A stretch of DNA of 5,522 bases from an uncultured bacterium (GTDB lineage: Bacteria; Cyanobacteriota; Vampirovibrionia; Gastranaerophilales; Gastranaerophilaceae): positions 1 to 5,522 of the forward strand of contig USGC01000123.1 of the NCBI GenBank assembly GCA_900554095.1, in the 5' to 3' direction. A program made the position numbers and the translations under genes. Position 1 is the stretch's first letter, and the number at the start of each line of letters is the position of its first letter. Positions 1 through 5,522 of this stretch are shown here, one piece after another. The notes below the pieces were generated by a model. The model was not told the DNA's origin and searched no databases. It was given only the letters and a program-made list of their open reading frames with translations.

Positions 1-23
1 GGGCAAATTTGTTGTTGTAATCC

Positions 24-108
<85 letters not shown>

Positions 109-160
109 TTTACGTTCTGATACTGTAACGGTTTCAATCAACAATAAAAAGAGAATATTT

Positions 161-1534
161 ATGAAAGCTACTGAGTTAAAATCCGAAAGTTTGAAGAAAG
201 AATACAGCGTCGTTATTCCGGCGGCTGATTTTGAAAAAGAAGTTGATGCCAAAATCAACCAGATTGCGAAAACAACCAAAATTCCGGGCTTCCGTCCGGG
301 CAAGGCTCCGAAAGAAATGCTGAAGCAGAAATACCGCGCTTCGGTTTTGGGCGAAGTTTTGGATGAAACCGTTCGCAACGCGACTGAGGAAGTTATCAAA
401 AGCAACAAGTTAAATCCGGTTATGATGCCGAATATCAAAGTTACCAAATTTGAAGACGGCAAAGATATTGAATTCACACTGACGGTTGAACTGATGCCGG
501 AAATCAAAATCGGCGATTTGTCGGCGATTAAACTGGAAAAACTGATGGCTGAAGTTCCGGCCGAGGAAGTTGAGAAAGCTTTGAACTATATCGCTCAGAG
601 CCGCCGCGAAACCGTTAAGGTTGAAGAAGATCGCGACGCAGCCAAGGGCGACACCGTTGTGATAGATTTCACGGGTTCGATTGACGGAGTTGAATTCCAG
701 GGAGGCAAAGGCAGTAATTATCCTTTGGAACTGGGGTCCAATTCCTTTATACCGGGTTTCGAAGATCAGCTTATCGGCAAAAAAGCCGGTGATAAAGTTG
801 ATGTCAATGTTACTTTCCCGGAAAATTACCATGCCAAGGATTTGGCCGGAAAAGCTTCGGTCTTTGCGGTTGAAATCAAAGAACTGCGTGCAGCCAAAGA
901 AGTTGAAATCAATGATGAATTTGCCAAATCTTTGGGCGAAGAAAGCCTGGGTAAGCTGAAAGCGGCCATTGCCGAACGTATTAAGGGCGATTATGAAGCC
1001 GCTTCAAAGATGAAACTGAAACGTCAGCTGCTGGATAATCTGGACAATGAATATAAGTTTGACGTTCCGGCCGGGTTGGTCGATGCCGAATATAAGAGCA
1101 TCGTTGATCAGTATGAACAGGCGAAGAAATATAATCAGCTGGACGAAAGCGAAAAGAACAAGTCAGAAGAAGAACTGCTGGCTGAGTATAAAGATATTGC
1201 CGTCCGCCGGGTTAAACTCGGCCTGTTGCTTTCCGAAATCGGAAAGGACGCCAAAGTTACCATTACGCCGGATGATATTAACAAGGCTATCATGAATGAG
1301 GCGAAGAAGTATCCGGGACAGGAAAAAGCTGTCTTTGATTATTATCTGAAAAACAAGCAGGCAATTGAAGCTTTAAAAGCTCCGGTTTTTGAAGAAAAGA
1401 TTGTTGATTATGTTATCGGCAAATCCAATGTCAGCGAAAAAATCGTCAGTATTGAAGAGTTGTATTCTTTTGACGAAGACAAAAAAGCCGGAAAGAAAAC
1501 AACGGCGAAAAAGTCTGCCAAGAAGTCAGCTTAA
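161..1534 (+). CDS. tig: trigger factor, ribosome-associated chaperone and peptidyl-prolyl isomerase
   Basis: Trigger factor binds the ribosome beside the exit tunnel and shields nascent chains in the cytosol; it also has prolyl cis-trans isomerase activity. All three domains are visible. The N-terminal ribosome-binding domain (about 1-115) carries the signature loop GFRPGKAP at residues 43-50. The FKBP-type domain (about 160-242) starts at GDTVVIDF (163-170) and keeps I197, F200, Y223 and F235; F200 and F235 match E. coli pocket residues F198 and F233. The helical chaperone arms fill about 245-436. At 457 residues it is longer than E. coli trigger factor (432), mainly through a Lys/Ala-rich tail (441-457), a tail style common in alphaproteobacteria. 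The ATG follows an A/G-rich stretch (AAAAAGAGAA, 146-155) that can serve as a modest ribosome-binding site, and the N-terminus aligns with the family at this Met. It ends with tandem TAA stops (1532-1537). The usual downstream partners clpP and clpX are absent. Confidence 0.98.
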   Translation: MKATELKSESLKKEYSVVIPAADFEKEVDAKINQIAKTTKIPGFRPGKAPKEMLKQKYRASVLGEVLDETVRNATEEVIKSNKLNPVMMPNIKVTKFEDGKDIEFTLTVELMPEIKIGDLSAIKLEKLMAEVPAEEVEKALNYIAQSRRETVKVEEDRDAAKGDTVVIDFTGSIDGVEFQGGKGSNYPLELGSNSFIPGFEDQLIGKKAGDKVDVNVTFPENYHAKDLAGKASVFAVEIKELRAAKEVEINDEFAKSLGEESLGKLKAAIAERIKGDYEAASKMKLKRQLLDNLDNEYKFDVPAGLVDAEYKSIVDQYEQAKKYNQLDESEKNKSEEELLAEYKDIAVRRVKLGLLLSEIGKDAKVTITPDDINKAIMNEAKKYPGQEKAVFDYYLKNKQAIEALKAPVFEEKIVDYVIGKSNVSEKIVSIEELYSFDEDKKAGKKTTAKKSAKKSA

Positions 1535-1553
1535 TAATCTGTTGATGCAATGC

Positions 1554-1584
1554 AAAAGCCTCCGTTTCGTCGGAGGCTTTTTTT
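1554..1584 (+). terminator. intrinsic terminator of tig, at a convergent junction
   Basis: AAAAGCCTCCG (1554-1564) pairs perfectly with CGGAGGCTTTT (1571-1581) around a six-base loop TTTCGT, and the T-run continues to 1584. It lies about 20 bases after the tig stop codons. The stop codon of the opposing GtrA-family gene (1583-1585) falls inside the T-run. Read from the minus strand, the same hairpin is preceded by A residues and followed by four T residues, so it may also end the opposing operon, less efficiently. Confidence 0.94.
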
Positions 1585-1993
1585 ATTTTCGAAAAGAATA
1601 AAAACGGTGAAGTATGTAGGTAATTGCTGTTGAAAGAATGGTATAAACTGCCTGACTGAGTAATATATTGAGCTGAAAACGGTCAATCGTTATGTATAAA
1701 AACAGGTAGTTGAACGCAAGCATTAGAAGGTAAACGCTCCAAGCTTTGCTGTATTCTGTTTTCAAAGAGTGTGTCGAACGGAAAACGTAGTATCGCATGC
1801 TAAAAATAGAAATGTTGACGGTTATCAGGTATTGAGCGATTAAGCTAAACTGATATGAAAATGCGGCGATTTTAATCAAAAAGACAAAAATCAAATAGGA
1901 TAAAAGAGTGTTAAAACCGCCCAGCAGAACAAAGCGCAATTGCTGAGGCAGTTTAAACCAGTAATTTTCAATCAGGAAATATAAATTTTTCAT
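1583..1993 (-). CDS. GtrA-family membrane protein, putative polyprenyl-phosphate-sugar flippase
   Basis: This is a 136-residue, very hydrophobic protein with four predicted membrane segments (about 20-41, 47-66, 84-101 and 108-128), the length and topology usual for the GtrA-like family. Family-like features are the LRFVLLGGFNTLLSYL stretch in helix 1, the basic MRYYVFRS segment after helix 2, and the closing HRFYSFRK. Known members such as phage and Shigella GtrA are thought to flip bactoprenol-linked glucose to the periplasmic face; others serve arabinose or other sugar transfer. Which sugar is moved here cannot be read from the sequence. Its ATG overlaps the stop of the upstream gene (ATGA, 1990-1993), indicating translational coupling; a GAGG about 13 bases upstream of the ATG is further away than ideal. 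It is the last gene of the operon and its TAA lies in the T-run of the tig terminator. Confidence 0.87.
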   Translation of the reverse strand: MKNLYFLIENYWFKLPQQLRFVLLGGFNTLLSYLIFVFLIKIAAFSYQFSLIAQYLITVNISIFSMRYYVFRSTHSLKTEYSKAWSVYLLMLAFNYLFLYITIDRFQLNILLSQAVYTILSTAITYILHRFYSFRK

Positions 1994-3642
1994 CGTATCA
2001 GGTAAACCTCGAATATCCGGTTTTCAAATACCGGCGGCAAGTTTATGTTTTGTATGTCTTTTTTGTAATCCGGGGATGTTTTTTTTATGATGTAATAATC
2101 TCCGGAAGACGGTGGCTCCGGTGAAATCTTTGTCATTTTACCGGCTTCAAAATAACGACGATAGAAATACATGGAAGTTTCAATTCCCTGAATTTTTTGA
2201 AGCCAAGGAAATTTGAAAGTGATATTCTTGTCCGGAAAATAGTATTTGAATGCGGCACTCCAAGTTTCGTATATCCAAGGCAAAGGTTCGGCTGTTGGGG
2301 CGAAGGAGATGGTAATTTGGGATTTTACGGTTAATTCTTTGGCCATAAAATCAGCTATTTGGTGATAATAAATGCCGTTTTCTTTGTGGCGAAAGTAGTA
2401 ATTTACGACAGAAGACCAGCAGATTATGATTATGAAAATTATATATAAAATACTATTTTTCAAATTTGACGAAATATAGATGAGGCTGAAAATGCTACAC
2501 AGAATCGCGTAGTAGGTTTTGTGAGCCGTATGCGGAATTCCCGCATCCATTTTGAGAATAAAAAGCAGAAATAAAAGGATAGATGTAGCACCAAATAAAA
2601 ATGCTTCATTAATTAATATGGAGTAATCTTTTTTTTGAAAAAATTTTTTGATAAAGACTATCCAGGCAATTACAGTCAGGATAATTTCTGTTTTAAATAG
2701 TTTTAGAAGTTCTAACAGGGGCTTTTGTCTTGATTGCACATAAAGGTTTTCACTCATGCTGTTGTTGGTATAAAAGTAAAACAGAGCAAAGCTCAGACCA
2801 ATTAAAAATGTTATGAATTCAAACGGAAAGTCCTTTGCCATCAGCCAAGGACGGAACAAGTTGTGATAGTTTATTTTGTCGTGAAAAATGTAATATAACA
2901 AGTTGTAAATTAGTATTCCGAAGTAGAAAATTATGGCTGTTTCTTTTGTGTAAACGGCTAATAAAGCCAAAAAACAATAAAACCAAAGATATCGAAATTT
3001 ATAGCTTTGAGTATAACGGCGCAGACAAATGAAACTGCCCAATATGAAGATGAGTTCGTTTTGTTCGGGAAAGATAATATTATTTACCCAGAATACGGCC
3101 GGCAATAAAGTTATAGTGCCGATGAGCAGCAGTCTGATTTTGGCGGGGATGTAATTAAGCAAATTGTATAAAAGCCACAATATAAGCGCTTGTTTGAGAA
3201 TGACGTATATATTAATCAGCACAAAGTTATGGGTTACGGCATAGAGAAAATTTAAGTCAAAAAAGGAAATGGGAGCCAGCCTGTCGTTGGCGTAGGTAGC
3301 TGCGACTCCTTTATCGAAAATAAATGTCGTGTTCACACTCATCAAATCGTAGTTGTTAAACAGAGTATTGTCTAAAGAGAAAATATTAAAAGCATATATG
3401 CCGAAGCAGAGCAGGCAGAAGAACAGTCCGTTCTGATTTTGATGAAGAGAAAGGCAACAGCTGGCGGGAAATAGATAATTTTCTTTTTCGGCTCTGACAA
3501 GTTTGAGAATAAGTACTGTTAAGCTTAAGAAAATTAATACTCCTAAGGCATAAGGCAACCAGTCTGAACCAAATAAGTAAAAATTAAAATTGCGGAGGAT
3601 TGTTGCTAATATGTTGTTTTGGACTAGGGGTTCCTGCAGCAT
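1990..3642 (-). CDS. polytopic membrane protein, putative GT-C-type glycosyltransferase (paralogue 2)
   Basis: This 550-residue protein belongs to no family I can name. About a dozen hydrophobic segments span roughly residues 27-415, followed by a soluble C-terminal domain (about 416-550). The layout resembles GT-C enzymes, which transfer sugars from polyprenyl-phosphate donors on the periplasmic side: a large loop between helices 2 and 3 carries LFNNYDLM (94-101), with D99 as a candidate catalytic acid, and YTKE (231-234) resembles a Lys-Glu motif seen in such proteins. Other segments shared with the upstream paralogue are WVNNIIFPEQN (185-195), FRPW (263-266), FPFEF (272-276) and PWIYE (455-459). 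I chose the ATG at 3642 because it forms a TGATG overlap with the upstream stop and gives the same MLQEP start as the paralogue; a TTG one codon earlier (3645) is open but less likely. Its stop overlaps the next gene by four bases. The enzymatic role is inferred; a non-catalytic membrane protein of glycan export is possible. Confidence 0.85.
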   Translation of the reverse strand: MLQEPLVQNNILATILRNFNFYLFGSDWLPYALGVLIFLSLTVLILKLVRAEKENYLFPASCCLSLHQNQNGLFFCLLCFGIYAFNIFSLDNTLFNNYDLMSVNTTFIFDKGVAATYANDRLAPISFFDLNFLYAVTHNFVLINIYVILKQALILWLLYNLLNYIPAKIRLLLIGTITLLPAVFWVNNIIFPEQNELIFILGSFICLRRYTQSYKFRYLWFYCFLALLAVYTKETAIIFYFGILIYNLLYYIFHDKINYHNLFRPWLMAKDFPFEFITFLIGLSFALFYFYTNNSMSENLYVQSRQKPLLELLKLFKTEIILTVIAWIVFIKKFFQKKDYSILINEAFLFGATSILLFLLFILKMDAGIPHTAHKTYYAILCSIFSLIYISSNLKNSILYIIFIIIICWSSVVNYYFRHKENGIYYHQIADFMAKELTVKSQITISFAPTAEPLPWIYETWSAAFKYYFPDKNITFKFPWLQKIQGIETSMYFYRRYFEAGKMTKISPEPPSSGDYYIIKKTSPDYKKDIQNINLPPVFENRIFEVYLIR

Positions 3643-3644
3643 CA
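3642..3644 (-). promoter_or_regulatory. TGATG stop/start junction between the two paralogues
   Basis: On the minus strand the stop TGA of paralogue 1 (3644-3642) shares its A with the ATG of paralogue 2 (3642-3640). Only a weak purine-rich stretch (GAAAGAA, ending about 6 bases upstream of the ATG) precedes it, so translation of the second protein probably depends on ribosomes finishing the first. This junction decides the start codon of paralogue 2. Confidence 0.7.
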
Positions 3645-5324
3645 AGGTTCTTTCATTGAATTTAATATATAAATTTCAAAAATTTTATTTTCAAAAACTT
3701 TTTGGTAATTGAAGTTTTGTATATCCTTAATATCTTTTTCATATTTCGGCGATGTTTTTTTGGCAATATAGTAGTCACCTTCAGCCGGCGGTTTGGGAGA
3801 AATTTTTGTCATTTTCCGGGCCAGATAATATTGGCGATATGTTTGCATATTAGTATAGTAGTTTTGGTTTAGCCAGTCGAATTTGAATATTATGTTTTTA
3901 TTGGGAAAGTAATAACTGTATGCAGAGCTCCAGGATTCGTATATCCATGGATTTTCTTCGGCATTTTTTGCAATACAGATGGTTATGTTTTCAGAAGTTT
4001 CCAACCGTGAGCTTATGAATTCTGCAACTTCTTTATAGTGTTTTCCATTCTCTTTTGACAGGTTTTGATAGTTTATGATAAGTGATATACTGATTATCAA
4101 GGTTAAGAAAAGGATAATTGCTTTATTTGATTTTAAATTGCGCAAGGTGTAAACCAAACTGAATGTGCTGCATAATATGGCATAGTAACTTTTGTGGCTG
4201 TGAGACATCCCCGGACTTATCTGCAACAGGAAAAGAAGGAATAATATTATTCCGGTTGCCGCAAATAACAATCCTTCATTGAATATTGTTCCCTCAAATT
4301 TTTCTTTATAAATTATTTTTTTTGCGAAAGTCAGCCAACCTGTTATCGTGAGCATAATTTCGATGATGTATAGCCGGAAAAGCTCAGAAAAACTGAGACG
4401 CCGCATTGTTACATATACATTGTCATCAATGCCGAGTGTTGTAAACAGGTAAAACAGGGCAAAGCTTCCGAGGGCAAGAAAAGTTGTAAATTCAAAGGGA
4501 AAAGAATGAGCCAGTTTCCAAGGGCGGAAGATATTAGAGAGGTTTATTTTTTCTTGGTAAATATAGCAGAGCAGGCAATAAATTAACAGTGCTCCATAAA
4601 AAATGACGGCCAGTTCTTTGATATATATTGCCAAAACCGTAAAAAAAACAGACAGCCATAAATATCTAAATAGGCCTTTTTGCGTATATTTTCTTAAAAA
4701 AATAAATCCGGAAAGCATAAATATTAATAGGTTTTGCTCAGGGAAAATTATATTATTTACCCAGAAAAATGCGGGAATTAGTGTCAAAGTACCGATAATG
4801 AGGAGTCTTCTTTGCACCTGAATATCTGAAAGAAAGCAATATAACAGCCAGAGGACAAGAGCTTGTTTGGCAATAATATAAATATTAATTATTTGATAAT
4901 TATGAGTTATTGCATATATAATATTCGTATCAAACGAATTTAAAGGGTTGATTCTATACATATTACAGACAGCCGCAACGCCGGTAGAAAAAATTGAGGT
5001 ATTGTTGACGTTCATTAAGTCATAGTTGTTAAAAAGAGATGCTTCCTGATAAAAAGTATTTATTATGTAAATTCCGAAGGTCAAAAAGCAATATATTATT
5101 CCGGCAAAGATGTGTGCGGAATGTTGATTAAGTGGAAAATAGCCGTTTGCAAAAAGATAAGTTTGTTTATCCGCTTTGGTTATCTTGAGCAGCCAGACGG
5201 CAACGGTTATTGTGCTTATAATGCCTAATCCATAATAAAACCAGTTTGTGTAAGATAAGTAAAAACCGAAGTTACGTACAATGGTTGCCAATATGTTTTT
5301 TTGGAAAAGAGGTTCTTGCAGCAT
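3642..5324 (-). CDS. polytopic membrane protein, putative GT-C-type glycosyltransferase (paralogue 1)
   Basis: This 560-residue membrane protein aligns end to end with the next gene in the operon, with about half of the residues identical by eye, so the pair arose by tandem duplication. It has the same plan: about a dozen hydrophobic segments to near residue 418, then a soluble tail domain. Shared landmarks are MLQEP at the start, LFNNYDLM (97-104, candidate catalytic D102), WVNNIIFPEQN (188-198), KE (236-237), FRPW (266-269), FPFEF (275-279), PWIYE (459-463), KMTKISP (504-510) and GDYYI (516-520). It differs by a longer stretch before helix 2 (about 66-80) and a six-residue C-terminal extension (NSMKEP). 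The ATG is preceded by a good ribosome-binding site and overlaps the stop of the glycosyltransferase gene upstream (TAATG). The region is visibly AT-rich (14 G or C in the 60 bases from 4081). Sugar transfer on the periplasmic face is inferred from topology and neighbours only. Confidence 0.86.
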   Translation of the reverse strand: MLQEPLFQKNILATIVRNFGFYLSYTNWFYYGLGIISTITVAVWLLKITKADKQTYLFANGYFPLNQHSAHIFAGIIYCFLTFGIYIINTFYQEASLFNNYDLMNVNNTSIFSTGVAAVCNMYRINPLNSFDTNIIYAITHNYQIINIYIIAKQALVLWLLYCFLSDIQVQRRLLIIGTLTLIPAFFWVNNIIFPEQNLLIFMLSGFIFLRKYTQKGLFRYLWLSVFFTVLAIYIKELAVIFYGALLIYCLLCYIYQEKINLSNIFRPWKLAHSFPFEFTTFLALGSFALFYLFTTLGIDDNVYVTMRRLSFSELFRLYIIEIMLTITGWLTFAKKIIYKEKFEGTIFNEGLLFAATGIILFLLFLLQISPGMSHSHKSYYAILCSTFSLVYTLRNLKSNKAIILFLTLIISISLIINYQNLSKENGKHYKEVAEFISSRLETSENITICIAKNAEENPWIYESWSSAYSYYFPNKNIIFKFDWLNQNYYTNMQTYRQYYLARKMTKISPKPPAEGDYYIAKKTSPKYEKDIKDIQNFNYQKVFENKIFEIYILNSMKEP

Positions 5325-5522
5325 TAGTATTTCCTCAACAGTATTTTCAGACGCAATTTTCTGAGAATAACTTTATAGTAGGGGTATGGCGGCCGTGTCG
5401 TTTGTAATATGTTTCTGACATCGGCTTTGACTTTGTGATCGGCAATTTTCATTGCCGGGCGTCTGGTGATTGAGACGTTGCTGCCAAACCAACGGTATTT
5501 GACCAGCAGTTGCGGTATATTT
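5324..5522 (-). CDS. C-terminal fragment of a family 2 glycosyltransferase (5' end outside the window)
   Basis: One minus-strand frame stays open from the window edge (first full codon 5521-5519) to a TAA at 5326-5324, giving 65 residues. It begins NIPQLLVKYRWFGSNVSITR; the pattern of a Leu-Val-x-Tyr-Arg strand followed by Asn-Val-Ser is typical of the end of the catalytic domain in WcaA-like family 2 glycosyltransferases, which act in the cytosol with nucleotide-sugar donors. The last 30 residues are basic (KVILRKLRLKILLRKY), without the two membrane helices found at the end of GtrB-type bactoprenol glucosyltransferases. This suggests a glycan-chain-building enzyme rather than GtrB, though a peripheral membrane contact through the basic tail is possible. 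The stop overlaps the next ATG by one base. Donor and acceptor cannot be judged from the fragment. Confidence 0.8.
   Translation of the reverse strand, partial: NIPQLLVKYRWFGSNVSITRRPAMKIADHKVKADVRNILQTTRPPYPYYKVILRKLRLKILLRKY
5331..5336 (-). promoter_or_regulatory. ribosome-binding site of paralogue 1
   Basis: On the minus strand GAGGAA lies six bases before the ATG at 5324-5322, inside the last codons of the family 2 glycosyltransferase. It is the clearest Shine-Dalgarno sequence in the window and fixes the start of the 560-residue protein, whose ATG also overlaps the preceding stop. Confidence 0.85.

Noticed and set aside
11..23. TGTAAT-like -10 box just upstream of the tRNA
   Set aside because: It is too close to the tRNA 5' end to produce a precursor containing the whole tRNA, and no -35 box is seen in the few bases available.
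113..130. Small inverted repeat (CGTT...AACG) between the tRNA and tig as a terminator
   Set aside because: The stem is only four pairs with a ten-base loop and has no T-run, so it is not a credible terminator.
681..1601. Short plus-strand frames at 681-959, 1047-1295 and 1389-1601
   Set aside because: They are alternative frames of tig; the last also runs through the terminator hairpin. None shows a ribosome-binding site or recognisable protein sequence.
3643..3645. TTG start for paralogue 2, one codon upstream of the ATG
   Set aside because: The ATG at 3642 forms the TGATG coupling junction and matches the MLQEP start of paralogue 1, so the TTG is the weaker choice.
2835..4821. Plus-strand frames at 2835-3032 and 4603-4821
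   Set aside because: They are antisense to conserved membrane-protein coding sequence of the paralogue pair and have no features of their own.

Overview
The window holds one well-known housekeeping block on the plus strand (1-1584) and a surface-glycan type operon on the minus strand (1583-5522). The two converge on a single intrinsic terminator. The trigger factor sequence with its Lys/Ala-rich tail, the tRNA-Leu gene placed directly upstream of tig, and the moderately AT-rich composition suggest a low-GC, possibly host-associated member of the Alphaproteobacteria. This placement is inferred from gene order and protein style and is not proven.

Layout: a complete tRNA-Leu(UAG) with encoded CCA (24-108) is followed after about 50 bases by tig (trigger factor, 161-1534), a tandem TAA TAA stop and a strong hairpin-plus-T-run terminator (1554-1584). 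The usual partners of tig in many Proteobacteria (clpP, clpX, lon) do not follow. On the minus strand, in transcription order, come the C-terminal end of a family 2 glycosyltransferase (5522-5324, cut by the window edge), two tandem paralogous polytopic membrane proteins of 560 and 550 residues (5324-3642 and 3642-1990), and a GtrA-family four-helix membrane protein (1993-1583). All three junctions are stop/start overlaps (TAATG, TGATG, ATGA), so the four genes are almost certainly one translationally coupled operon whose promoter lies beyond position 5522.

Proposed joint function (inference): GtrA-family proteins are thought to move polyprenyl-phosphate-linked sugars across the inner membrane. 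The two large paralogues look like GT-C-fold enzymes, with about a dozen hydrophobic segments, an acidic residue in the first large loop and a soluble C-terminal domain. They would use the flipped sugar donor on the periplasmic side to modify a surface glycan or protein, while the cytosolic family 2 enzyme builds part of the glycan. The paralogues match no family I can name, and their duplication, shared C-terminal domain and pairing with a single GtrA are the most interesting content here. There is no stretch over 300 bases without a gene, and no mobile element, CRISPR array or integrase was seen.
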